Positions 1-10,591 of a stretch of DNA of 64,000 nt are shown in pieces. The notes under the pieces are model-generated. The model ran no database searches. It had not been told where the DNA came from and saw only the letters and a list, made by a program, of their open reading frames with translations. Each line of letters begins with the position of its first letter. Within the stretch, counting starts at the first letter, position 1. The DNA is taken from contig CM026433.1 in the NCBI GenBank assembly GCA_014871385.1, forward strand, positions 3,298,474 to 3,362,473, given 5' to 3'. Made by a program: the position numbers and the translations under genes. Source of the DNA: Ceratodon purpureus. Taxonomy: Eukaryota; Streptophyta; Bryopsida; Pseudoditrichales; Ditrichaceae.

Positions 1-120
1 CATACTGTGCAAGCTCTGGGGATCGATGCGCAATCTCGCTTTCTTACTGAACCCAAGGGTATGTCCCGTGCAGAGTTTTGGAAGTTCGTTTGGGAGAATT
101 TCACGGAGAAATGCATTTAG
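1..120 (+). CDS. CACTA accessory ORF, C-terminal 39 residues (partial)
   Basis: This is the 3' end of an ORF that begins outside the window. Its last 39 codons match, with a few substitutions, the C-terminus of the 169-residue ORF at 54880-55389 in the right copy. The shared tail contains VQALGID, LTEPKGMSRAEF and WENFTEKCI, then TAG. It runs in the same sense as the other element ORFs. The function is unknown; no family is recognised. Confidence 0.7.
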   Translation, partial: HTVQALGIDAQSRFLTEPKGMSRAEFWKFVWENFTEKCI

Positions 121-1868
121 AGACATATGTGAAGAGCCGTCTTTTCGATCGACTACTTACTTCCAAGAACAACGATCCCCTGTTTCAGCTTCTGATTGCT
201 CTTTCTTATCCTGAACATCGTCATCGGATTTGTTACAAGAGCTTTCTTTCGGTACACATTAGAAATCGGACTCACTTACATTCCGCACATCAAGACTTCA
301 AGTTCAGGACTATCGTACGTAAGACGACTTATTCTATGTTGGATTTTTCCCTGCTTAGATGATAGTTTCAATTTACTAGTCTTTAAGTTCAGATGAACTG
401 CCCTTCCTGAGCCGCAGAGATCTTTCATTCTGCTCCTGGGGATTTTCTTCAGTCTTAGAAGTCTGACTAGGCTTTTGGCAGAGTAATCTGGATTCCTTGT
501 AGCGGATTTGTGAGCTTACTTAGTTTACTGTCGATTATTTAGCTCTGTTACTTAGCATTGGGATTGGGGATTTCTCTTGTCTTACTTTGTTACAGGTGCT
601 TATTTACTCAGGTCTTCTAGGTAGCTCCTTTTGTTGTAATAGTGGTAGTTTATTATAATTGTCATGAGTCTCTGGTCATTGTTTCAACGACTTCGGGACA
701 GATCCGAGGTTGGCTCTCCCCGATTGGTTTCATCCTTACTGGTCACCCTGTTCCTCTCACAACCTTCTGTGGTTGTCTGCGGTTGGGTTCCTGCTTTCGA
801 GTTGGCTTTTGACCCTGGCCCTTGTGGTCATGTTGTTTCGTGTTCTGTCACTTAACCCCGGTGGGAATTTTGAAGTCTGCCTGGCTGCTGTAGGAAGGAC
901 CCTGTAGTCGTAGACTGTGAGAAGTTTATTTTGGTAAATTACAATGATCATGTCATTCGCATTGTTTTGATGTATTGCGCCCTAATCGAAAGGTAAGTTT
1001 AGTATCTCACTTATATTTTCCTGTTCTGGCATACTTTATCCTAGGTTAGAGGTGCACATGTTGAATTCGTGATGCAATATGTCCAAAAGTATGGCAGTTC
1101 TCGACTGTTCATCCGAGATTGTTTGTGAGGATATGTTTAGAAATGGAAGCCACTTTTTACCGGCACGTCTTGTAGCAAAGATATTAGTCCATTAGTAGTT
1201 CTACCGCCTGCATTATCGTGAATGTTTAAATTTTTCAGATATGTATACTGAGATCATTTTGAGAAAACCATTGACATAATGCGATAACATGTAGATTTGT
1301 CAGAAGTAAATGCAGGCATGGGCTATGGACGAACAGTTGTTCAACCATTTGTAACCGAGGTGAGTGACCAGTTTGCTTTGAATGAGAGGATTTCTCATTG
1401 TTCTTTATATGTGAGTGGAATTAAGGCATAGCCAATACTATGAGTCATCTTCTAGAAACTATTAGTGGTTGAGAGTTCTATCTCCTTTGTAAAGAACGCT
1501 GTTAAATGGAATTGCATGCTCAATCTGTCTGGCCCTCATGTGTTGCGAAACAATGTGTCCAGTCTAGTCCAGATTAAAGAGTGTATGTTATGTGAAGTCT
1601 ACTTTGACACTGCATTGGTTTAAAGCGTGTAAACCATGTGTTCAAAAGTAACATGTCCACACCCGCAGACGACTACATTGTGAAAAAATCTAAGCAACTT
1701 TTACAGAAAAAATCTTCTTCTGTGATGGCATGCTAATCCAACCGGGTGTATATGAATGGAATGACTGTGCTCTGGCACATTCCTGACGTGAACTACTGGC
1801 TTTCTTTGTGGAGTTTTGTGTTTGATGAAGGTGCCCGCAGGCTGCACGATAACATAGTTGAAGGTTGA
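121..1868 (+). other. CACTA non-coding or intronic stretch
   Basis: No ORF in this part is preserved in both element copies. The sequence still aligns with 53521-54879 of the right copy, apart from about 390 bp (near 603-990) that only this copy has. Short ORFs at 664-907 lie wholly inside the copy-specific piece. Confidence 0.6.
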
Positions 1869-2570
1869 ATGGACTCTCACGGAGAAGGCGAAGGCGAAGC
1901 TAGCGTTAAGAATGTCGGAGGTGAAGGGGAAATCGAATCTGTTTCTAAAAGGACGTCGTCGAAATTACCTTATGCAGATGAGAGTGGAGAACCGCTGCCT
2001 GGCACAACCGGGGATCACCAGAATGTTTCCAAGCCACCGCGTACTCTACGTCAGGCACAAGGTTGTGATTCTAAACATAGTGATGTGCCCGCAGCATATC
2101 ATACATCTGCATATACACCTACTGCTCTGGAGGACAGCTGGGATGATTGGGAACGTTACACACGCCAGGTGGGATGGGATGGGAAGTGGAGCAATAGAAG
2201 GACTTTTAACGACATATTTCGTAAGCACCCAGTGTCCGATGGAGACGAGGAAGGACAAGCGTCGGGGGTTAGATTTGGATATGTAAGTGAGGGGACTAAG
2301 AGGTATCGCCAACACTGTGCAGACGTTGACAACAACCCGGAGTTAGGATTGATTAAATTAACGGAGGACGAGTTCATTTGCCAGACAGAGGCTGAAGAAA
2401 GCGAATTTGATCCGTCCGAGAATCTGGATACAATATGGACTGAACATATGGATATGCCGTATCCATTGGCGGAGTGCATGAAATTATGGAGACTAAAACA
2501 CAATCGGTATATTGAGGTTCAGAGGAAGAAAAAAAACCAGGGAGGTAGTGAAGAGCGGACGTTGAAGTGA
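1869..2570 (+). CDS. CACTA accessory protein, 233 aa, unknown function
   Basis: This is an intact 233-residue ORF matched by an intact ORF of exactly the same length at 52819-53520 in the right copy. The ATG at 1869 is the best start because the frame upstream is closed in this copy. The N-terminal half is polar and variable between the copies (about 18 differences in the first 115 residues). The C-terminal half is well conserved. It contains a W-rich stretch (DDWERYTRQVGWDGKW), NRRTFNDIFRKHP, an acidic segment and a basic tail (QRKKKN). No known domain is recognised. The equal length and the conserved C-terminus suggest a protein the element uses, perhaps a TNPA-like or regulatory factor; that role is inference only. 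Confidence 0.72.
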   Translation: MDSHGEGEGEASVKNVGGEGEIESVSKRTSSKLPYADESGEPLPGTTGDHQNVSKPPRTLRQAQGCDSKHSDVPAAYHTSAYTPTALEDSWDDWERYTRQVGWDGKWSNRRTFNDIFRKHPVSDGDEEGQASGVRFGYVSEGTKRYRQHCADVDNNPELGLIKLTEDEFICQTEAEESEFDPSENLDTIWTEHMDMPYPLAECMKLWRLKHNRYIEVQRKKKNQGGSEERTLK

Positions 2571-3940
2571 GTCAACACGGAGACTCCGCTGTGAAGGTGA
2601 GAAAGAAATAAATTTTTATTTTAGTAACCGTTTGTATTAAATCAAAGTCCGGTCAGTACATATGAATATGCAGGTGACTAAACAGTAAATTACGCATAGG
2701 ACATTGACGATCTCTAGGTAGTGGTGTCTGTACTCATGCTTTGCGGTGTCTTTTCCACATTCGCTAATGAAGTGAAAGTGTATCCTCAAAAGTTTCTGCG
2801 CATGGTGCTTGAACAGTAATGGACTGATGGTTTTGTGTGTCCAAACGATGTAGGATAAATCAACAGGCCGAAAGTGGAAGCCCAAAGTAACGACAATGCC
2901 AGAGAGTTTGTTTCTTCCCCTGCAAAGTTGGGTGAATTTTGGGGGAGTACTTCTGTTTAGAAAATATGTAGTTCAATAGCTGCGGTGGATAAGCGTATAA
3001 AAATTTTGTACTCAGACATATTTTAATATGGGATTAGCGTTGTCTTCCACATGTAGCAATTTTCGGAATTCTGTGTTGTTGGTAGTTTTGATGAAACGAT
3101 GTTGAAATAAAAAACCTTGCTTTATTTATAAATAATGGACAATGTGAGAGCATGATCAATGAACTGTAGATGAGTGTGCCGGAATGCATGCAAGGAGCAG
3201 GAACTGAAAATACAATGTCTGACAATCCTACTCATGCTCGTTGAAAACTAGGCTAATCTCCAGCCGTATGATAGTGGCTTAGGAGGTATTTGCTTTCATT
3301 TCTCGTTACATCTGCAGACTACAAAAAAATTTTGAACAGATAGAAAGAGGCTTTGAATATATGTGTAGACTTTACTGGATGCTCTTTGGTTCTGATTTCT
3401 GTATTTGTGTATCTAGCCTTGGGAGTTCACTAAAATCCATACTCTCGAATGAAAGGTTCTGACTTATACTGAACTAGCGGTCGAAGGAGCATGATAATGT
3501 TCAATGCAGAATTGGTGATGTATCCCGTATTTGGGACAACTAAAAAGTTCAAAAAAATGGAGCACGCGCGGATGAACAAGGGATGGCGTTCAGATTAAAC
3601 AACGGAAATATGTCTCTCCATTACTAGGTACACCCTACGTCATCCATTGTTTTTATATCGGACAGGTTTAGCTGGGGAGATTTTGTGGTAATCATGAACA
3701 TTGTGTTGAAGGCTGAATTCATTCGGTATGCACTCTCATCGTGGAGTAGTGATTTTAGCACGTATATTATAAAGCCCCAGTTCGTAGGTTTTAAAGGTTT
3801 CAGTGTTTTGGAAGATTGTGATCTAGTTTTCACTACCAGCAGGTATGGCTTCATTTTCGGCGCAACAGCTTTGATTAACAACACATTGCCCTGTTTACTT
3901 GTAAGAGACACAAGTTCATTCCAGTTTATATTGAAAAGTC
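2571..3940. other. CACTA spacer containing one copy of an internal repeat module
   Basis: Positions of about 2640-2960 resemble 5690-6000 of the same element. Read on the minus strand, both encode similar peptides sharing IVWT(H/P)K and FISE and ending in HYYL. The rest shows no ORF preserved in both copies. Confidence 0.55.
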
Positions 3941-4681
3941 TTGACCCTTTCACGTCTTCTATGCATGCAGAGTATGTTCGAAACTGGAGATGATGAGGGC
4001 ATGAGGTGGACACGCGGCTTGAACTCCCAGTCCACTTGGCCCATAATGCAGAATGTGAGTGTGCACACATCTTCCTTGAGCTTGCCATGCATGGGCATTC
4101 CCTCTCGTCTCTTTCACTGCAGAAGTCGGCTACAGGAGTTTTGGCAACGTAGAATTCATTTCGGTTTCGAACATAGACAGAAAGGATTGAGTGACATGGA
4201 GGAATTGGTGAAGAGTGTGGATCGGCTTTTGCACGCCGAGACTGGGACCTTCGTAGTGCGACTGGAACTGAGCAACATGAAATTTGAGCTACAATTGTTA
4301 GAGAGAGATGAACCTGTGTTTCGAGAAGCACTTCATGATGCGCAGGAAGAATATGAGAATGAACTTGATGTCTTATATAACCTCCTTCAGTTGTTTGCCC
4401 CCACCCGTTACAGGCGTGGAGTCATAGATGTTGACAGGAGGCTGGGGCGGCAACTAGATGACGTGATCAAAGCAAGGCAGGAGAAGGAGGGAGCCTTCAA
4501 CCGTTGGTACCGTGGACACCGCAGAGCTGAAAGTCTGCGGCACTTGATTCGTCTGTCCGAGGCAGAGTTGGAGAATGTAATGGCTGTTGAACAGGTAACT
4601 AGGGAGGATTGTTACATACCAATAATAGAGTTGGCCAGGGTGTGGACTACTTCAAGACCACAACAGAGCAACCGCACTTGA
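3941..4681 (+). CDS. CACTA accessory coiled-coil-like protein, up to 246 aa
   Basis: This is an intact ORF matched by one of identical length at 50704-51444 in the right copy. The copies differ at about ten of the first 72 residues but at only two of the last 164. The true coding exon therefore probably starts near residue 60-75. Candidates are the acceptor-like TTTCACTGCAG just before 4125 or the internal ATG at 4196 (MEELVKSVDRLLHAE). The conserved part is helical and charged, with LQLLERDEPVFREALHDAQ and RRGVIDVDRRLGRQLDDV, and looks like coiled coil. No family is recognised. It is probably an element-encoded structural or DNA-associated protein (inference). Confidence 0.75.
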   Translation: MTLSRLLCMQSMFETGDDEGMRWTRGLNSQSTWPIMQNVSVHTSSLSLPCMGIPSRLFHCRSRLQEFWQRRIHFGFEHRQKGLSDMEELVKSVDRLLHAETGTFVVRLELSNMKFELQLLERDEPVFREALHDAQEEYENELDVLYNLLQLFAPTRYRRGVIDVDRRLGRQLDDVIKARQEKEGAFNRWYRGHRRAESLRHLIRLSEAELENVMAVEQVTREDCYIPIIELARVWTTSRPQQSNRT

Positions 4682-6765
4682 TCTAGCTTTTTTTGTTGGT
4701 AGTTTGTGTTGCGAGTTTTTTTAGAAGAGTGATTGTAAGTTTTTTCAGGAGTGGTTTTAGAGGAAGAGCTTGGGACTTCAAAGTCTGCGGCTGGTTTGTA
4801 AATGGTTCATTCAATTGGCTATGGCTGATCTAAATATACTGTTGATTTTGTTTTCCGATGTAAATGAAGACATCTTTGGATTTGTCAAGCATCTGTGATA
4901 CACAATATGCATATACCATACTGTTGGTGGTGCAATATCTGATTTCAAACTTGTACAGTGATTTATGTTGTGAATGCTTGTGAACTGCGGATAAGAACAC
5001 AGAAACATTGTGGATTCGTCTCCACACAACATGCAAGATACAGGTTAGTTTCTTCGGTTGTTGCTTCAGAAGTAGGAATTGTTTGAGTCATTGGATGTTG
5101 CTGATGTAGAATTTTAGTCCGCATTGAGATAAAATTGATTTGAGTGGAAACTGAGTTCGAATTGTTACATGGAGATGTGCGCGCGTATGAGGAATTCCGG
5201 CATGATATAATATTAAACAAAGTGGATGAATGATTGGATTGGGGATGCGGTAATTTTACAATATAATGTTTCAGTGATGGCTGTGATTTTGGCACAGAAG
5301 GCCTGGAATGGACTCTACTCACTGCGTTGTGACTTGTTCGTTGAGGGAAGATTTGTTTTCTCATTGGGAAAGAGTTACATTGTTAGTTGTGTACGAAATG
5401 AAAAATCTGGAAAAGAGAAGCTGTAACTGTTTGTACGAGATTCAATGCCACACAGAAGTAAGTCCTCACAAACTTTATTCCTTCACATTATTGTAACTAG
5501 ACTCTTGTATAATGAAGTTCTATGCTTGAAAGTAATGATGACTGGAAAAATGCTCTACTGATTACATTTCGCTAATCTAACAGTATAGTTTTGTTGGGTA
5601 GTTGCCTTCTGATTCAAAACATTTATGTTACAAGCCAATTTTTTTTATTTTTTTTATGTGCAGTCGTCATAATTTCTCACTGCAAGTACTCAATACATAT
5701 AAACAAGTATGTGACTGAACATTAAATCATGCATAGGACATTTTGACGACCTGTAGGTAATAATGTGTGTACACATGCTTTGCAGTAAATTTAACTTGTT
5801 CACTAATAAACTCAAAGTGCTTGGTCAAATGTTCCTGCACAAGGTTCTCGAACGATGATGGATTGATGTTTTTGGGTGTCCAAACGATGCAGGAGAAATA
5901 TAACAAAAGCCCGAAAGTGGTAGCCCAGAGTAAAGACAAATCCACAGAGTTCGTTTCTTCCTCTACAAAGTTGGGTGAATTTTGCGGGAGTTTGGGAGTT
6001 ACATTTCCGTACAGTGTTTTGAGTAGCGCAAAAACGGATTGCCTTCCTGAAGTCACCCGAATAAAATTATCGGGGAAGAATTCAGCGATGTTAGAATTTG
6101 ATTTTCTGTTTTCTGAGGCAGCGGCTGCTGTCCTACGAAGAGATACCTCTGTCTGGTTTGGTATCGTTGTAAGTGTTTGCAGCATTGCTTTCAATCTTAA
6201 TCATGTTTTTTTTAAGCCAAACATACTCGGAATTCAAAGTGTTTATCGTTCATTTGCTTGTATGCCTCTTGAAACCCAGACAATATCCTCCGTGGAGAGA
6301 GTATAATGTCCACGAGAGTTTTAAAGATCCATCCCGAATGCATGAACATGTTAGAAACACCTTGACGTTTTTCCTGCGACGGGTCAGTTCTAGATTCTGT
6401 GCATTTAATGGTACATCATTCGTAGGTTCATATCCAATCTTCGAGACCTGAACATATACTTCGATACGTTGCTTTTGAACCGGGTATGGCGTATGGCATG
6501 TACCACCAACGTAGAGTGACGAATACGAAAAGTTCCAACAAAGAAGTCGTAGATCTTTCCGTGTCAAAAGTTGGGACATCTCGGTTTCGGAGGTCGTAGA
6601 GTTTCGAACTGATTATCAGATATGTAGTTTCATCGAGGAAGACTTCACAGGTCGAAACTCGAAATTCACTGCCCAGAGAGGAGAGCTTGACACGTATCAG
6701 CAGCCCTCAAAGAAAAGTTCTGTAATCCCACTCTGTCATTTACTCCGTCACTTAAGACAGGAAAA
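4682..6765. other. CACTA 3' subterminal region with a possible antisense gene
   Basis: There is no long + strand ORF. On the minus strand, 5727-6194 (155 codons) and 6250-6579 (109 codons) are open. Parts are matched as open frames in the right copy (49200-49636 and about 48880-49060), with shared peptides such as HTPYPVQKQRIEVYVQVSKI and IVWTPKNINP. This may be an antisense gene read inward from the element end, but the frames of the right copy are interrupted, so it stays tentative. Confidence 0.4.
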
Positions 6766-6816
6766 GGACACAATGTCATATAGGTACCTCCTCCAAAGAC
6801 AGGATTTCTACTAGTG
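6766..6816 (-). repeat. CACTA terminal inverted repeat, left copy
   Basis: Read on the minus strand, these 51 bases match 48578-48628 with only three mismatches. They begin CACTAGTAGAAA, the typical start of plant CACTA ends. This marks the exact 3' boundary of the left element. Confidence 0.9.
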
Positions 6817-7079
6817 TGAGGGAGCTGAGGCAAAACACCTTGTTTTCATCGTGAATTGAGAGTTAGTGCCGGCTATGAACAAAGACAAACTTGTTGATTA
6901 AGCAACTTTCGTGCCATAGCTGAGAGGGTCAAGTTTGAAGCGACTGGTAAGTAAATCCGACTGCAATGCTTGTTCATTTGCTTGTAAATCCTTGTTTTAG
7001 TGTTTGTTCACTTGCTTGGTTGGACTCTGGTCATGTGCTTCTGAATATGTTGTATGTTGTATACATGTGCAGCTACGCA

Positions 7080-7695
7080 TCTCATCAAAGAATTGCAAAG
7101 TCGATTTCCCTAGCATGTTGTGCTCAACTCCCTAGGAATTGTCTATCCGCAGTACTGGACTGGAGAAAATGCAAAGACTGCAATGGACACGTTCCCTGCT
7201 CACTTAAAAGTGATTAAAAAACACTGTTGCAACCCCAAAGACGTTGGATTTGGCGCTAACAAGATGGTTGTTCCTGGACTCCTAGACAGTCACGATTTGG
7301 AGAGTGAGCAGAGTCTCTTCAAGTTGTGTATGCAAAACAACTCTGAGGATGCAATGATGCCCAGTGTTGAGGGAGTATTTGAGCAGAATCCCCCGACAAC
7401 AATCTGGCGCACATTGTCTGCAAATTCCATACTCTCCAGCCGCTTTCCATAGTACCTGAAGCTTGCTGAGATTGCTATTACTATGGTGCTAGGTAGTCTT
7501 GAGGATGAACGCACCTTCGGTGCAATCAAGTACCTCAAATCAACCGTCCGAAATTCTCAGATCAGATCCCATCTTAACCTAGTCGTGGGCATGCATGAGC
7601 AGAAGTTGTTTACCATTGATACTTTTCCCTATGATGAGTCTTTTGGGCTGTGGTACAACACCTCTGAACGATGTTGCTATGGAGCAGAAGATTAG
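7080..7695 (+). pseudogene. hAT-family transposase remnant (C-terminal part)
   Basis: One reading frame runs through the stretch and is broken by stops near 7114 and 7450. The peptides LIKELQSRFP, NSLGIVYPQYW, EDERTFGAIKYLKSTVRNS and HLNLVVGMHEQKLF are typical of the C-terminal dimerisation region of hAT-like transposases. An acceptor-like GTGCAG lies just upstream, near 7071. The N-terminal zinc-finger and catalytic parts are not recognisable nearby. This is a decayed plain DNA transposon. Confidence 0.65.
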
Positions 7696-8480
7696 ATCAA
7701 CATGAGTAATTTGAGAATCAGTGAGTGAGGACCTTCTAGTTTTCTATAGTCAAAGTAATATCTTGCACTTCGATTATAGAATTCTAACGTCCTCACTTGC
7801 AATGGAATGTTGATCAGTTTATATATCGTAGTGGAAAATAGAATCAGCAGTGTTATCTTTGTTATGAGAGAGTTTTAATGAATACAAAGTGGTGTTGTTC
7901 CATAAGTGACATGGAATTGTAATGTTTGTTGTGCAGGGACTTCTTGGACTTCCTATCTTAGGAAGTTGGAGGCAGAAGTCATCACTTTCATCTACATTCC
8001 CTTGTGAAATTCTGATAATGTTGCATTCTTGTTATCGTCTAATTTTAGTTTAATCGTGACTTATAACCCCTTCTCATTTTAGCATCAGAGTGTTTTTGTG
8101 TTGTGCAGGTCTGTGTATAATGTTGTTCTAAGCATTTACATATAGCCAAGTTACTATTTTGAACTTCTATTTATAGCCAGTTTTTGTATCATTTGATAAT
8201 TATGTTGCCAAAGTGTTATATCAATTTTTCCTACCTCGCCAAATTTCTCTCTACCTTTTCATTGGATCGCCAGAACTTTCTATGTCAAAATTTAACTTTT
8301 AGCCAGAGTTAGCTTTTGTAGAGAAGTTATTGTCGTCAATTAAAAGTCACTGGAAACATCCTGGAGCCAGCATTTTTTGGCTAAAAAAGAAATACTTTCG
8401 CCAGTTTGGCTAAAACTTCGTTCACACTGTAGCCAACTAGCGCAAGACAATCTCTCAAAATAAGTCCGGTGGTAGAAATA
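7696..8480. repeat. Probable 3' subterminal region of the hAT remnant
   Basis: AT-rich non-coding DNA after the hAT fragment. Between 8140 and 8450 it holds about ten scattered copies of GCCA(A/G) and its complement TTGGC (TAGCCA, TCGCCA, TTGGCT). Such clustered short motifs resemble transposase-binding subterminal repeats. No terminal inverted repeat could be fixed. Confidence 0.35.
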
Positions 8481-8633
8481 GCAATACGAAAAAAGAATTA
8501 TAGGTCCACTTTAATAAATCTCTAAAATACAATGAATAGATGGATTATAACTCATAGCATGGAATATCGCTGGTAGCATGGAATCTATGTCCACCCAAAA
8601 TCGCCAAAATATTCAGGAGTGAGGACTCTTCAT

Positions 8634-8675
8634 GTATGCACAAGTATGCACAAGTATGCACAAGTATGCACAAGT
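8634..8675. repeat. 10-bp tandem repeat, about four units
   Basis: The unit TATGCACAAG is repeated about four times in perfect register. It lies roughly 240 bp upstream of the DUF4864-like gene. It is a short minisatellite and may vary between strains. Confidence 0.9.
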
Positions 8676-8915
8676 CTCAATCCCCTCGGCCTCCATTCGA
8701 TACAACATAAGCCTGCTTTCGCATGCCACTCGTATGACGCAGCCTTCTTCCAGAAGAGTGACTAAACAGAGACTCGGAAGGCGTTCACTTTTCGATTGCT
8801 ACCCAGGATATACCCGCAATATACTCAGGTGATAGTGACGTGATACTAATTCATCGGCAGGCGGGTATCTTAATCGATCACTTCGTCGAAGTGAGTTTGT
8901 TTTCCTTCTCTGGCT

Positions 8916-10591
8916 ATGGCCGCCATGGCCACCACTCTTCACTCGCCATCGCCATGGCGCTCGCTTCTCCCACGCTCCTCTTCTCGCCTCTCGCAATGTC
9001 GTCCTCCACGCTCTTCTTTCCTCTCTCCGCCACTCAATTCTTCCTCCAACGGTTGCTTCGCTGTCAGTTGGGGCGCTCCAACGACACGAGGAGCTCGTCT
9101 CACACATCTGCGCAGCTTGTGTGCGTCTCAGCACGTCAGCGGTGGAAGGTGACTCCTGCTCTTTTTAACTATTACGCTACTCGATTTTATCGATTTTTGA
9201 GCTAGTAGCTGCATTCTTGACTTCTTGTTTCGGTTGATTGCTCGTATTTCTGGCTCTTTTACTCAACTCCAATGTCGATTGATGTGCTGCATTTTATCGT
9301 TTTGTTCTACTCGATTGCTCTGCTTAGCTCCAATTCTGGCTGGTTTTCTCAAGCTTCAAGTGATTAGCTGCATTCTTGACTTCTTGTTCCACTCGACACT
9401 CTTCTTAACTTTATCCTGGCTAGATTCTGTCGACTTTTGAGAGCCGCATTTTCGCTTGATTTGAGGATGTCAGGAGATTCTACAGGAAAGAGTTCTGGAT
9501 GATGCAAATTGTGATCGTCCATTGTGTAAGTCAGGATAATTGTTTGTTTCTCTGACATTTCACCTAGTCCTGAGCCGTGAAGGTCTCGTATGGCGAGGTT
9601 GGAGGATGTTGTGAATGTGGCTTTCTTATCTGAGATGTGCTCCTAGTTCTTGACAGCGTAGAGAGGAACGATGCTGCTGCTACGGGACCTTCGGTGAAGC
9701 CAGAGGCGAAGGTAAGTTCAATCCTTACTAAGTAGAGAAGGTCGTATCTCATTCCGTATATTCCTAGTGTTGCTTCAGGCTTTTGGATACTGCTGAAAAT
9801 TTTGTAACCGTTATTCGCTGTGTTTTCCTTGTCCTGGATCCTTTTGGCAACTTGTTATATTGATTTTGGGCATTGTTTTCCCATGAAGCTCACGCCTAAG
9901 GAGGCAGTGGAGGCGCAGATGGATGCGCTTGCGAACAACGATCATCCTCGAGCTGATCATGGCCTTGAGGTGCATTCTTGCTCTATTGTTTCACCAGATT
10001 CTAGTTAGTGTTAGGATTTCTTTGGTTAATCCTAGATAACTACGAATTACTAGGTTCGTACGAAATAACTACTCTGTATGAACATATTTTTGCCTACGTT
10101 GTGGTAGCTTCTTCAGTATACCTGGAAACTTGTAGTCTATGTGACTGCTGATTTCGATATCATTGTCTTCTAGGTCATGTACCACTTCGCAGATGCTGAA
10201 GGAGCACTAAATGGAGGCACATTGTCACAGTATTTTGGATTCCCGTCTGATCTGTATCACTTTGGCCACTTCGCACTAAAATTCAAGTCCAGGTAACATT
10301 CAGTTCTCAATATTATGTCAAACGTTTCTACTTCGATGTAATCAATACTCATTCTTGTGTCACATTGTTGAATACGATGTCAGGTATCCGGAGCTGGTTT
10401 GCCATAATGGATACGAAATTGTTACCATTCAGGGAGATAATAAAGATCACTGTGAAATCAGGTTGAAGCTGATACAAGGAAGGAATGAACTAGATTCAGA
10501 ATGGATGTTTTCCTTGTCAAAAAGGAGCAGAGGTGTGCTGCCTCCTTGCTGGCTCACCAGTAGCCTACTCAAAGTGGGAGAGAATGTATGA
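8916..10591 (+). CDS. Plastid-targeted DUF4864-like protein, 5 exons, 231 aa
   Basis: The predicted CDS is join(8916..9148, 9657..9711, 9889..9969, 10174..10292, 10384..10591). All junctions are GT/AG and in phase. Exon 1 encodes a Ser/Arg/Pro-rich, acid-poor leader typical of a chloroplast transit peptide, starting MAAMATTLHSPSPWR. The mature part starts around LTPKEAVEAQMDALANND. It continues through DHGLEVMYHFADAEGALNGG and YPELVCHNGYEIVTIQ. This pattern resembles plant chloroplast proteins with a DUF4864 or NTF2-like fold. The molecular function of that group is unknown. The second ATG at 8925 is an alternative start. The family name is a moderate call; the gene model is well supported by phase. 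Confidence 0.75.

Larger units (their letters stand above)
1..6816 (+). mobile_element. CACTA (EnSpm) DNA transposon, left copy, 3' part
   Basis: This is the 3' portion of a CACTA element whose 5' part lies beyond the left edge. It ends at 6816 with a CACTA terminal inverted repeat (on the minus strand it begins CACTAGTAGAAATCC). The whole stretch is colinear with the minus-strand copy at 48578 to about 55000, including three ORFs. The two copies differ by scattered substitutions, small indels and one indel of about 390 bp near 603-990. No transposase region of this copy is inside the window. The base triplet after the terminus is TGA. The other end cannot be seen, so the expected 3-bp target duplication cannot be checked. 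Confidence 0.88.
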
